64,000 nt of DNA, from assembly GCF_022807975.1 (NCBI RefSeq), contig NZ_CP094358.1, positions 3,162,001 to 3,226,000 of the forward strand. Direction: 5' to 3'. Source of the stretch: Abyssalbus ytuae. Its GTDB lineage: Bacteria > Bacteroidota > Bacteroidia > Flavobacteriales > Flavobacteriaceae. A program made the position numbers and the translations under genes. Shown in pieces: positions 17,601 to 24,556 of the stretch; within the stretch, counting starts at the first letter, position 1, and every line of letters begins with the position of its first letter. A model generated the notes under the pieces. The model ran no database searches, was not told where the DNA came from, and was given only the letters and a program-made list of their open reading frames with translations.

Positions 17601-18338
17601 GTCTTTGTGTCCTAACCATACATTTCCAAAATCATCTTCATAGAGTTTTTCAATTTCATTGCTGGTAAAACTGTAAGGCGAATACAGATCATACAAGTAG
17701 TGTTCAACCTGGTCATTATGAATGTTGGAAATGTGATTAGGAATAATATATAAACCATTATTTCTGGTTGCATACCAAATATTTCCTTCCCGGTCTTTTA
17801 AAGATTCATTTATTAGTAAATCCGGGTATTTAGTAAGAAGTAGGTTATTAAGAATGGTTTTATCCTTTTGTTTCATACCCGGATTTGTGGATTTAATGAA
17901 ATTTTTATCATCAAACTTGAAATAAATGCTATCGCATCTCACAAAGATTTCTCCGGATTTAGATAAGAAGAGTTCATTTGGAGGATAATGGAAAAAATAA
18001 TTTTCAAACCGGTTGTTTCCTATATACCTGCTTACTGAATTATTGTCGGTTAAAATCCATATATTTTTGTTGCTGTCCCTGCAAAGTTCATAAACTACAT
18101 TACCACCTATAGATGCAGTACTGTTTTGTTCATTTTTAAAAACTTTAAAATGATGGCCGTCATACAAATTCAAACCATCCCAGGTTGCTATCCACAACCT
18201 GCCTTTATCATCACTGATGATATCATTAACAGAGTTGTTTGATAATCCATCTTCAGTAGTAAGCGATTTAAACTTAATATTCTGAGCATGGATTAATCCA
18301 TACAGGAAGATTAAAAAGAAAAAAAATGTTAGCTTCAA
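14631..18338 (-). CDS. HTCS-type regulator with degenerate phosphorelay domains
   Basis: This 1235-residue protein has a signal peptide (KLTFFFFLIFLYGLIHAQ), periplasmic two-component propeller repeats (IWIGYYTEGLFYY, VWAGTYAGVIQI, LWIACWGGLAKF and others), a Y_Y_Y domain (about 585-665) and one transmembrane helix near 675-695. A coiled coil, histidine-kinase-like and receiver-like domains, and a C-terminal AraC HTH (about 1135-1235) follow. In the dimerisation motif the expected SHEFRTPL reads LSEFKEPL, so the phospho-His is Ser770. The expected receiver Asp is Tyr1035 (ALILYNTPL), and no clear DxGxG ATP motif is visible. It probably senses a PUL 1 ligand and acts on DNA without His-Asp transfer. 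The start is TTG. Confidence 0.88.
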   Translation of the reverse strand: MKLTFFFFLIFLYGLIHAQNIKFKSLTTEDGLSNNSVNDIISDDKGRLWIATWDGLNLYDGHHFKVFKNEQNSTASIGGNVVYELCRDSNKNIWILTDNNSVSRYIGNNRFENYFFHYPPNELFLSKSGEIFVRCDSIYFKFDDKNFIKSTNPGMKQKDKTILNNLLLTKYPDLLINESLKDREGNIWYATRNNGLYIIPNHISNIHNDQVEHYLYDLYSPYSFTSNEIEKLYEDDFGNVWLGHKDGGISMAYKGSQQITTVTPHPVTFPHLPNETIRAITKDFHSNIWIGYYTEGLFYYSPKTKCYLKFNISKAKKNKDWNRIRSLFTSSDGSVWAGTYAGVIQIKNNICTYYTAKENNNFPNNRNYSFYEDDNKHLWIACWGGLAKFSLDHLKFEAFTGQEKLNDLHIRKVIATDNKIVLATEKNGVVILNPSTGETFSITIKNGLLGNSIYSVFKDEETDYYWIASLGGISVYNKQKGIIKNITENNGLPSHMVYSLTLNNEKVWISTTKGIAAIDKKDFSVMSLNPDEGWQATEFSEGAYYHDMKGTLFFGGINGLNYFHPSKISFSTELPKLHVNIDNANNYSPTIVKKYFDNFLKIEITPVSFTKSINNKVLYKLSGYDKTWNEFSLNPILYNDLPSGHYTLEVKNSLSKNEDENIQVDIIIEKPFYNTFPFYSILFILSLIVTSYLIVNKNRKTIRYQKKLEEKILERTCIINQQKQDLLLINNELDEKNKAISQQKEQLLKIHHNLKNQDFEIEKFKTFVLSEFKEPLAKIIEISNKLSNNEEEEKKAISQQSGKLINLLLEWDYLDQVSDLDDSRTATAKLTAILKPLAENLKLLALKNKINLDYHVDIDDFWVEIDILRFKLLFKYLFNDIIKYATKNSHLQVIIKNKKHLITLKIQSDSKILAENFLSIQHFSPYFRAVKTLTEALHGTLKTDKKSKIDIIVELPVKIVNIEGNFTDEINWKHLNLSERLPADKNNILVLCNENDCSSSLQLLENEQNNLLFENTVGAVSSAVKHLNVDALILYNTPLTDKLVKFLNNMKNNDLQKTLPIIYISEQIDYFLQELTIELVDTFIQLPASKLFIQKKILKLLKTREEYQKESFKKEFFNFISEPEGVISQNEMLVKKALKIIKSNISDPSFNVESLQKQLQISRIKCYRIFKEVLKQSPSDIIINLRMQKAEYLLKNKPLNISEVSFECGFNDPKYFGRLFKRHFGNSPKVYKNQN

Positions 18339-18634
18339 ACCTAAATAAAGTAATAAACTAAATTAAAAGGTTATGGTTATTAAAGTATTACTTTGAGTTT
18401 AATTTATTCTTATATTTTTGTTAATACAATACGCTGCGCATGTGCATATTAAAATATATCTGTTTTTAAAACTAATAGTATCTTTTAGGTAAATAAGGAT
18501 ATATAATTTATTTATTATGTGATCCCTTTTTAATAAAACAGGCAATTTTATTGGGAGTGCTTTGTTCAGTTGATGTTTATGCTATAAAATCATAAATTTT
18601 TATAAAATCCCCGGTAATGCCTAATAAAAATTCG

Positions 18635-18642
18635 TATATTTG
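18635..18642 (+). promoter_or_regulatory. Bacteroidota-type -7 promoter element
   Basis: TATATTTG matches the -7 consensus TAnnTTTG of Bacteroidota sigma-70 promoters. No good TTTG -33 element lies 19-21 bp upstream, which suits a promoter needing help or under tight control. Transcription would begin inside the palindrome at 18647-18670. Confidence 0.5.
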
Positions 18643-18646
18643 ACAT

Positions 18647-18670
18647 AATAACTAAAACGTTTTAGTTATT
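18647..18670. promoter_or_regulatory. Perfect 24-bp palindrome, LacI-type operator candidate
   Basis: The half-site AATAACTAAAAC is followed immediately by its exact reverse complement, giving a central AAAACGTTTT. A centred CG flanked by symmetric A/T arms is typical of LacI/GalR-family operators. It starts 4 bp after the -7 element, so a bound protein would block initiation. No lacI gene lies in the window. Confidence 0.65.
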
Positions 18671-18770
18671 GAAGAGATATAATTCTAAAGTAAATAAATG
18701 ATTTAAGCTTAAGTTAATATTAAAAATAAAAGATCATTTAATTAGTTATTTGAATTAGTAAAGTTTGTTT

Positions 18771-18804
18771 AAGCCCTTCTTCGTTTGAAGGAGGGCTTTT
18801 TTTA
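18771..18804 (+). terminator. Intrinsic terminator just upstream of a start codon
   Basis: AAGCCCTTCTTC pairs with GAAGGAGGGCTT (one mismatch, loop GTTT) and is followed by seven T. The T-run ends about 12 nt before the ATG at 18817. Termination here would give an RNA of roughly 155 nt from the 18635 promoter. Read-through would express the downstream gene. Confidence 0.75.
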
Positions 18805-18816
18805 AAGATTATACCC

Positions 18817-19485
18817 ATGAAAATATTTAAACATGCTGTTTTTATTACCTTTTTATTTATGGCTTTTAGCAATTATGCACAAAAAGCAGAAAAAATTTCA
18901 ATAGAATATATCGATGGGGATGAAAGTCTGGGAATAAAAACTGAAAAGACTTTTAAAAAAATAATAAAGAAAGTTTACCCGCAATTAATGAAAGAATATA
19001 ATCCGGATGCGGTTACCAATCTTAAAGTAATAATAGATAACAGTGATAAAAAAAGCTCTTTTGTAGCTTATGCTGATGGGAATACGGTTACTGTAAGTTC
19101 CGAATGGATGCACAAACATCCAGAGGACTTTGATTTAATGACTCATGAAATCATGCATCTTATTCAAGCCTATCCTCATAATGCAGGTCCGGGATGGATT
19201 ACCGAAGGAATAGCAGATTATGTGCGCGATAAGTATGGGTTAAATAATAAAAAAGCCGGGTGGAAACTTACCGGGTTTCAACCATCACATCACTATACCA
19301 ACAGTTACCGGATAACGGCACGATTTTTGAAATGGACTGAAAAGAAATATAATAAAGAATTGGTTAAAAAACTGGATTTCTTAATGAGAAATAAACAATA
19401 TTCAGATGATCAATGGAAAAAATTAACAGGTAAGGAATTGCAAGAGTTATGGGAAGCATATAGTAAAAATCCTGAAATTAGTTAG
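18817..19485 (+). CDS. Secreted basic secretory protein-family zinc peptidase-like protein
   Basis: This 222-residue protein has a signal peptide (residues 1-22, ending YAQ). The rest matches the basic secretory protein (plant BSP-like, gluzincin) family: a zincin motif HEIMH at 110-114, then GWITEGIADYVRDKYG with Glu130 as the probable third zinc ligand, and the family segment GFQPSHHYTNSYRITARFLKW. It probably acts outside the cytoplasm as a peptidase; natural substrates of the family are poorly known. It stands alone on the plus strand behind an operator/terminator leader, divergent from the HTCS of PUL 1. Confidence 0.88.
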   Translation: MKIFKHAVFITFLFMAFSNYAQKAEKISIEYIDGDESLGIKTEKTFKKIIKKVYPQLMKEYNPDAVTNLKVIIDNSDKKSSFVAYADGNTVTVSSEWMHKHPEDFDLMTHEIMHLIQAYPHNAGPGWITEGIADYVRDKYGLNNKKAGWKLTGFQPSHHYTNSYRITARFLKWTEKKYNKELVKKLDFLMRNKQYSDDQWKKLTGKELQELWEAYSKNPEIS

Positions 19486-19510
19486 CTTATCCAACCTATA
19501 TTATATATAT

Positions 19511-19558
19511 GAAAGGGGGGAATTCATTAGAATATTCTGAAATGAATTCCCTCCTTTC
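19511..19558. repeat. 18-bp inverted repeat between convergent genes
   Basis: GAAAGGGGGGAATTCATT (19511-19528) pairs with AATGAATTCCCTCCTTTC (19541-19558) with a single mismatch. The 12-nt loop itself contains the palindrome AGAATATTCT. It lies between the ends of the genes at 18817-19485 and 19593-19745 and may act as a transcript end. The T-run (AGTTTTTTG) starts about 8 nt after the stem on the plus strand, so it is not a classic terminator. Confidence 0.55.
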
Positions 19559-19592
19559 CACAAATAGTTTTTTGTTTATATGCAATTGAACT

Positions 19593-19745
19593 CTACTCTA
19601 CTTCAAAAAAGAGGGCTGATACAATAATTCCTAATATAAGTAGCACCAATATGATTAAAATAAAAGTAATTGCTACTTTAGTTTTTGTGTTTTTTTGTAA
19701 AATATACTCATTTGTTTTTTCTTCTTCTTCTTTTATTATTTTCAT
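19593..19745 (-). CDS. Small single-pass membrane protein (50 aa)
   Basis: This short frame has ATG at 19743-19745 and TAG at 19593-19595. The product begins MKIIKEEEEKTNEYILQ, then has one strongly hydrophobic helix (about residues 24-46, ITFILIILVLLILGIIV) and ends ALFFEVE. The charged N-terminus, clean membrane segment and placement at the edge of the stress-gene block suggest a real gene. I do not recognise a family. It is divergent from the YtxH gene at 19948. Confidence 0.55.
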   Translation of the reverse strand: MKIIKEEEEKTNEYILQKNTKTKVAITFILIILVLLILGIIVSALFFEVE

Positions 19746-19947
19746 TTTTTTAATTTTTTTAGAGATTCTTCTGGTTAAAGTAATTAAACTCCCCCTGATA
19801 AATTGATGTTATCAATAAAATCGTTAACTCTGATAACCTTTTTCATTAAGGTCAAACTTTGTTTTTTATGAGTCAAAGGTTATAGTGGATTTTACGGAAA
19901 TTGCAGGTAGTTAAAATGATTTAAAAATTAATATAAAATATATTGTT

Positions 19948-20280
19948 ATGAGTAATAGTAGTAATACAGTTTTAGGAATTTTAGCAGGTACCGCAATAGG
20001 TACAGCTTTGGGAGTTCTTTTTGCGCCCGATAAAGGGGTTAATACCAGAAGAAGAATTACAGATGAAGCAATTGCAACCAGGGACAGGATTGCAACTACC
20101 ACCCATGAACTTAAAGATTCTATTGTAGATGCAATGTCTACCAATAAGGAAAATTTAGATACAAGGTTGGAAGCAATAGTTACCAATGCAAGTTATAAGG
20201 CAGAAGATGTAATTACTTCTTTAGAGAAAAAGTTAAAAGAACTTAAAGAGAAAAACAAAAAACTTCAGAAAACTTCTTAA
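19948..20280 (+). CDS. YtxH domain-containing protein
   Basis: This 110-residue protein has an N-terminal glycine/alanine-rich membrane helix (ILAGTAIGTALGVLFAPDKG) followed by a long polar alpha-helical region ending in a lysine-rich coiled coil. This is the pattern of YtxH/gas-vesicle-like general-stress proteins (Bacillus YtxH is under sigma-B). It is first of a three-gene operon with the next two genes; its TAA overlaps the next ATG by one base at 20280. Molecular function is not established for the family. Confidence 0.85.
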   Translation: MSNSSNTVLGILAGTAIGTALGVLFAPDKGVNTRRRITDEAIATRDRIATTTHELKDSIVDAMSTNKENLDTRLEAIVTNASYKAEDVITSLEKKLKELKEKNKKLQKTS

Positions 20281-20627
20281 TGGGAATTTTTAATTCAATA
20301 AATAATACGTCTAACAAGGCTGTTAGAATAGGCGAGCATTTTTTAAAGACCTCTCAGGATTATTACACTTTAAAAGCTTTTCAGCAAATTGCTTATTCAT
20401 TTAGTTTACTAAGCAAGATAATGATAGTTGGAAGTCTTGCTTTGCTTGGGTTGGTTTTTGTAACAATTGCAGGAGCTCTTGCATTAGGAGAATATTTAGG
20501 TAGCACGCCTTTAGGTTGCCTTTTGGTAGGTGCTCTGCTTTTATTGCTTGGTTGTATTGTTTATTTATTAAGAAAAAATATTGACAGAAAGATAATACGT
20601 AAAATGTCTAACAACTTTTTCGATTAA
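20280..20627 (+). CDS. Phage holin-like (DUF1469 type) membrane protein
   Basis: This 115-residue protein has two adjacent transmembrane helices (about 45-70 and 75-98), the second followed by basic residues (RKNIDRKIIRK). The arrangement matches the Phage_holin_3_6/DUF1469 family, which is common in stress operons next to YtxH genes and not in phage lysis cassettes. Its start overlaps the ytxH stop by 1 nt and the next gene begins 3 nt after its stop. Nothing else here suggests a prophage, so a role in envelope stress is more likely than lysis. Confidence 0.75.
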   Translation: MGIFNSINNTSNKAVRIGEHFLKTSQDYYTLKAFQQIAYSFSLLSKIMIVGSLALLGLVFVTIAGALALGEYLGSTPLGCLLVGALLLLLGCIVYLLRKNIDRKIIRKMSNNFFD

Positions 20628-20629
20628 AA

Positions 20630-20830
20630 ATGAAAACATACAGCTCGTTTGATGAAATAAAATATGAACTCAAAAGATTAAACCTTGAGCGACAAATTTC
20701 ACTTGAAGAAATAAAAAGCCTCAAGTTGGAATTGCAGGAAGACCTGAGTCCTTATCACTGGATTAAAACGGGCTATAAAGCGATTAGTAAGTTTGGTACC
20801 ATTTTACTGCTTAAAAAAATATTTAAATAG
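20630..20830 (+). CDS. Small conserved protein of stress operon (DUF6327-like)
   Basis: This 66-residue protein has an amphipathic, charge-rich N-terminal helix (EIKYELKRLNLERQISLEEI) and a basic, hydrophobic C-terminus (ISKFGTILLLKKIFK) that could touch the membrane. From memory it resembles the short flavobacterial family DUF6327, which is found with YtxH and holin-like genes. It begins 3 nt after the previous stop and is followed by a terminator at 20871-20902. Function unknown. Confidence 0.65.
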   Translation: MKTYSSFDEIKYELKRLNLERQISLEEIKSLKLELQEDLSPYHWIKTGYKAISKFGTILLLKKIFK

Positions 20831-20870
20831 AGTTAGTTTAATACTTTTTATTTTTTGGTTGGTTATTTGT

Positions 20871-20902
20871 AAAGCCGCGTAATCTCATTGCGCGGTTTTA
20901 TT
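20871..20902 (+). terminator. Intrinsic terminator of the YtxH operon
   Basis: CCGCG (20875-20879) pairs with CGCGG (20891-20895), extended by flanking A-T pairs, and is followed by TTTTATTTTTT. It lies 41 nt after the last gene of the operon. Confidence 0.75.
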
Positions 20903-20984
20903 TTTTATTTGAAGAAGTTAATCAAAAAACCATTATAGCACTTTTTTTAAAGAATGTCTGTATACTTTTAAAAAAAAGAAATAA

Positions 20985-21006
20985 ATCAGGGAATTTATGC
21001 CCTGAT
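20985..21006 (-). terminator. Hairpin upstream of the hemerythrin gene
   Basis: ATCAGGG (20985-20991) pairs with CCCTGAT (21000-21006) with an 8-nt loop. On the minus strand it is followed by TTATTTCTTTTTTTT, which makes it terminator-like in that direction. On the plus strand it sits about 95 nt upstream of the hemerythrin start, so it could be a leader structure. Confidence 0.4.
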
Positions 21007-21100
21007 AATTTATTCTTCATAAAAACATTTTCTATAGACGAAATTATTAACCTGATTGCTCCGTGAATTGAATGGGAGCATTTTTAAATGTTTGTGTATT

Positions 21101-21538
21101 ATGAAAAATATATTTGATGCTTTACGAGAAGACCATAATGTACAAAGGGCTCTCCTGGATAAATTGGTTGAAACTTCAGGAGACACTTCAACCCGTGATG
21201 CCATTTTCCAGGAATTAAAAAAGGAGTTGGAAATACATGCCGATGCTGAGGAAAGACATTTTTATGTTCCTCTTATTGAAAGTGATAAGACACAGGAAAA
21301 AGCAAGGCACAGTATTGCAGAACATCATGAAATAGATGAACTCATAGAACAGCTTGAGGAAACAGAATATTCATCTTCTGCCTGGCTTAAAATAGCCAAA
21401 GATTTAAAAGAAAAGGTAGAGCATCATTTAGATGAAGAAGAACATGAAGTGTTTCAAATGGCAGGAAAAGTTTTGTCGGAAAGCGAAAAGAAAAACCTGG
21501 GTAAAGATTACATAAAGCAAATCGAACAGGAAAGATAA
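21101..21538 (+). CDS. Hemerythrin (HHE) domain protein
   Basis: This 145-residue protein starts at ATG 21101 (MKNIFDALREDHN); a longer frame from 21056 adds an unlikely 15-residue leader. The HHE pattern of metal ligands is visible: EDHN near the start, EIHADAEERHFY, AEHHEIDEL and EHHLDEEEHEVF. Such four-helix bundles bind a di-iron centre and take part in oxygen, nitric-oxide or redox sensing, or in iron handling. It lies in a run of stress-type genes and stops 14 nt before the topoisomerase gene, so the two may be cotranscribed. Confidence 0.88.
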   Translation: MKNIFDALREDHNVQRALLDKLVETSGDTSTRDAIFQELKKELEIHADAEERHFYVPLIESDKTQEKARHSIAEHHEIDELIEQLEETEYSSSAWLKIAKDLKEKVEHHLDEEEHEVFQMAGKVLSESEKKNLGKDYIKQIEQER

Positions 21539-21552
21539 AATCCGTTTTCATC

Positions 21553-22650
21553 ATGCTTGGTAACAGTTCTGGAATTATAAAAAAAATGATGTATAACCCG
21601 GATGAAGCTATAAAAAAGCACAATCTGGTTTATATAAATGAGTCTAACTTACCAATTCTAAGAAAGAGAAGGGGGAGGGGATTTAGTTATATATATAATG
21701 GTAAACCTCTAAATAAAAAAGAAGAACTTGCCAGGATTAAAAACCTTGTTATACCCCCTGCCTGGGATAATGTAAAAATTTCTTCCTTGCATAACGGCCA
21801 TTTGCAGGCTGTAGGTAAAGATTTAAAAAAAAGAAAACAATATCTCTACCACCCGTTATGGCACCAGATAAGAAACCAGACAAAGTTTTACAAAATGAAA
21901 GACTTTGCGAAAAAGCTTCCCATGATAAGAAGGCAGGTAGAAAAAGATTTAAATCAGCACGGTTGGCCAAAAACCAAGGTGCTAGCCCTTGTTGTAAAGC
22001 TAATGGAAGAAACCCATATACGTATCGGGAGCGAAAAATATGCAAGAAGAAATAAAACATACGGACTTTCAACATTACGGAATAAACATGTTCATATTTA
22101 TGATGGAAAAATGAAATTTGAATTTGTGGGAAAGAAGGGAAAAAGGCATTCCGTATCAGTAAAAAACAAAAAGCTAATAAAATTGGTAAGCCAATGTGAA
22201 GAAATACCCGGTTGGGAATTATTTCAGTTTTATGATGAAAATGGAGTAAAATCCTCTATTGACAGTAAAATGGTGAATGATTATTTACAGGAAATAACGG
22301 GAGATTTGTTTACTGCAAAAGATTTTAGAACATGGGCTGCATGTATTGTTTTCTTCGAAGAACTGTTAGATACCGGTATAACCAATAATGAAAAAGAAAT
22401 GCAAAGCAACCTGGTAGCTGCTTACAAAGTTGCCGCAAAAGCTTTGGGAAATACACGAAATGTTTGCAAGAAATACTATGTACATCCTTATTTGGTTTCT
22501 ACCTACCAAAGCGGAAGTATAGCCAATGCATTTAAAGAAGCCGGCGATATAAAAAAATCTAATCCTTATTTTTCTTCTTCTGAGGAAGCATTTTTTAATT
22601 TAATAAAAAACTATGAACCAAAAATACTTTTTAATGAGCCTGATAAGTGA
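21553..22650 (+). CDS. Type IB DNA topoisomerase (poxvirus/bacterial type)
   Basis: This 365-residue protein matches bacterial topoisomerase IB, which nicks one strand through a 3'-phosphotyrosine and relaxes supercoils of both signs. It shows RGRGFSYI and PPAWDNVKI in the N-terminal domain, then RIGSEKYARRNKTYGLSTL, DFRTWAACI, and the C-terminal VCKKYYVHPYLV with the active-site tyrosine. A later start (ATG at 21586 or 21589, MMYNPDEAIKKH) is equally possible. Topo IB genes are often near stress genes, as here. The end overlaps the next gene by 38 nt. Confidence 0.93.
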   Translation: MLGNSSGIIKKMMYNPDEAIKKHNLVYINESNLPILRKRRGRGFSYIYNGKPLNKKEELARIKNLVIPPAWDNVKISSLHNGHLQAVGKDLKKRKQYLYHPLWHQIRNQTKFYKMKDFAKKLPMIRRQVEKDLNQHGWPKTKVLALVVKLMEETHIRIGSEKYARRNKTYGLSTLRNKHVHIYDGKMKFEFVGKKGKRHSVSVKNKKLIKLVSQCEEIPGWELFQFYDENGVKSSIDSKMVNDYLQEITGDLFTAKDFRTWAACIVFFEELLDTGITNNEKEMQSNLVAAYKVAAKALGNTRNVCKKYYVHPYLVSTYQSGSIANAFKEAGDIKKSNPYFSSSEEAFFNLIKNYEPKILFNEPDK

Positions 22651-23536
22651 AAGACTATATGAAGCATGGAGTAAAATGCTCGATAAACTTGAGTCGTGGC
22701 TGGATATTTTAGTAATAAACCTGCCCAATATTTTTATTGCCCTGGTGGTATTTATTATTGTACTGGTTACATCAAAATACCTGAGTAAACTTATTTTAAG
22801 ACTATTGCAAAGGAGTAACCTTCAGCGGTCTATGAAGAGTTTAATATCAAAATTAGTTTCCGTGCTGGTGATACTTATAGGACTGTTTTTAATTTTAGGG
22901 ATACTAAATTTAAGTAAAACGCTCAATACAATCCTGGCAGGGGCAGGAGTTGCCGGTTTGGCCGTAGGACTGGCTTTGCAGGGAGCCCTGGCAAATACCT
23001 ATTCAGGTATCATTTTATCGTATGTAAAGTATGTAAAATTTGGAGATTGGATTGAGAGTAATGGGTTTGAAGGGGAAGTAATAGATATTGACCTTAGAAC
23101 AGTTACAGTTAAACAGGCAGATAATAATTTGGTTTACATACCCAATAAGCTTGTAATAGAGAATCCTATTAAAAATTTTTCCAGTACTTCACAGTCTAAA
23201 GTTATTTTAGAGTGTGGTGTTGACTATTCCAGTGACCTTGAGTTTGTAAAAGAGTTAACAGTAAGTACTCTGCATGAAGCATTTGAAGAAGTAAAAAAGA
23301 AAGAAGATGTTATTTTTCTTTATGAGGGGTTTGGTGATAGCTCAATAAATTTTAAAGTGCTTTTTCAAATTAATTCAACTTCCGCCCTGGAGGTGGCAAA
23401 AGCAAAAACCGAAGCCATGATCGTTTTGAAAAAAGCTTTTGATGGGAACGACATTAATATTCCTTTTCCCATACGTACACTGGATTTTCCTGAAGGATTT
23501 AACATTTTGAGTAAAGAAAATAACAATAAAGAGTAA
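22613..23536 (+). CDS. MscS-family mechanosensitive ion channel
   Basis: This 307-residue protein has three N-terminal transmembrane helices; the pore-lining TM3 is rich in Gly and Ala (ILAGAGVAGLAVGLALQGALANTY cut short here). The MscS beta domain follows (FGDWIESNGFEGEVIDIDLRT, YIPNKLVIENPIKNFS) and then an alpha/beta C-terminal domain. It opens under membrane tension to release solutes during osmotic downshock. The start at 22613 lies inside the topoisomerase gene; ATG 22634 would cut the overlap to 17 nt. The overlap means both proteins come from one transcript. Confidence 0.93.
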   Translation: MNQKYFLMSLISERLYEAWSKMLDKLESWLDILVINLPNIFIALVVFIIVLVTSKYLSKLILRLLQRSNLQRSMKSLISKLVSVLVILIGLFLILGILNLSKTLNTILAGAGVAGLAVGLALQGALANTYSGIILSYVKYVKFGDWIESNGFEGEVIDIDLRTVTVKQADNNLVYIPNKLVIENPIKNFSSTSQSKVILECGVDYSSDLEFVKELTVSTLHEAFEEVKKKEDVIFLYEGFGDSSINFKVLFQINSTSALEVAKAKTEAMIVLKKAFDGNDINIPFPIRTLDFPEGFNILSKENNNKE

Positions 23537-23693
23537 CAGGTTTATAAAAAATGAACCAGAAGCTTGGTATAAGATATTTTACCGCAAAAAAAACTTACCA
23601 AAAAGGTTTATTGAGTTAAATATTTGTTTTTTAAGACAAACTACCAGGAAGTATCCTAATTAATTTTACATAACAATCTAAATAAAACCAGTT

Positions 23694-23969
23694 ATGAATG
23701 TAATAATTACTTTGCTCCCCATTTTTATTTGCGGTTTCACTTTTGGAACCATTATTATGATGATGATAAAAAAAGATGCAGAAGGAGGAATGGAAAAAAT
23801 TGACAGAGACAAACTGAAACGTATTTATGATTCTATAAATAAAAAAGATCCTAATCAAATTTCGTTTGAAAATTTGTCAGCCAATATAGAAAATACAGTT
23901 TATTATACCGAACCTGCAGAAAAATATTCTGCAATCAGAAGAATATTGAAACTAAATGAAGAAAAATAA
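23694..23969 (+). CDS. Small membrane-anchored hypothetical protein
   Basis: This 91-residue protein has an N-terminal hydrophobic helix (VIITLLPIFICGFTFGTIIMMMI) followed by a polar, lysine- and glutamate-rich tail of about 65 residues. I do not recognise a family. The tail could face the cytoplasm as a helical adaptor. It lies between the MscS gene and a DUF2383 gene that starts 37 nt downstream, so it is probably part of the stress operon. Confidence 0.7.
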   Translation: MNVIITLLPIFICGFTFGTIIMMMIKKDAEGGMEKIDRDKLKRIYDSINKKDPNQISFENLSANIENTVYYTEPAEKYSAIRRILKLNEEK

Positions 23970-24006
23970 TAATGTAAAAATGTTATTAATTTAAAACAAA
24001 GTAATT

Positions 24007-24456
24007 ATGAGCGGATATACAGAAAAAATGGGTAACAAACTAAATGAATTGTTGGAAAGGACCTATGATGCCGAAAAAGGATTTAAAAATGCGGCTGAGA
24101 ATGTGAAAAATCCTTCTCTGAAAAATTATTTCAACAGAAAAGCACAGGAACGTTATGATTTTGGTCATAAATTAAAAACAGAAATTAGATCATTCGGGCA
24201 GGATGTGGAAAAAGGAGGTAGTCTGGCAGGTACAGCCCATCGTGCCTGGATGGATTTAAAATCTTATTTTTCTTCTGATAATGAAGAAGCTATTTTAGAA
24301 GAAGCAATAAGAGGCGAAAAAGCTGCTGTAAAAGAGTATGATGACGTATTGGAAGATGATACGCTGCCATATAGCACTAAAAGTTTGTTAATTGAACAAA
24401 AAAATGAAATAGAAAAAGGATTAGCATCCATAAAAAGAATGGAAGATATCAGATAG
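24007..24456 (+). CDS. PA2169-type four-helix-bundle protein (DUF2383)
   Basis: This 149-residue, all-helical protein has the ferritin-like pattern of the PA2169/DUF2383 family: LNELLERTYDAEKGFKNAA, then KAQERYDFGHKL, GGSLAGTAHRAWMDL, EEAIRGEKAAVKEYDDVL and a last helix EQKNEIEKGL. Acidic and histidine residues that could bind iron are present in each helix. The family is annotated as stress-related, function unproven. It ends the plus-strand run at a clear terminator (24487-24515). Confidence 0.85.
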   Translation: MSGYTEKMGNKLNELLERTYDAEKGFKNAAENVKNPSLKNYFNRKAQERYDFGHKLKTEIRSFGQDVEKGGSLAGTAHRAWMDLKSYFSSDNEEAILEEAIRGEKAAVKEYDDVLEDDTLPYSTKSLLIEQKNEIEKGLASIKRMEDIR

Positions 24457-24486
24457 GTTTTTCCATTATATTTGATTCGGGGATAA

Positions 24487-24515
24487 AGAGGCTGTTTCAT
24501 AACAGCCTCTTTTTT
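24487..24515 (+). terminator. Intrinsic terminator after the DUF2383 gene
   Basis: AGAGGCTGTT (24487-24496) pairs perfectly with AACAGCCTCT (24501-24510) around the loop TCAT and is followed by six T. The convergent AraC gene ends at 24557, so the hairpin may stop transcription from both sides. Confidence 0.85.
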
Positions 24516-24556
24516 ATTTATCTATTTTTTAGGTGGGTTAACGAATGGGAAGAATT

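Larger units (their letters stand above)
18339..18816. other. Intergenic region with operator palindrome and leader terminator
   Basis: The 478 bp separate the minus-strand HTCS gene from the plus-strand basic secretory protein gene. No open frame is credible. The left 300 bp are A+T rich without clear structure. The right part holds a promoter-like element, a perfect 24-bp palindrome and an intrinsic terminator. Confidence 0.6.

Noticed and set aside
20280-20627. Prophage signal from a holin-like protein
   Set aside because: No phage structural, integrase or lysis genes are near. The protein family is common in stress operons next to YtxH.
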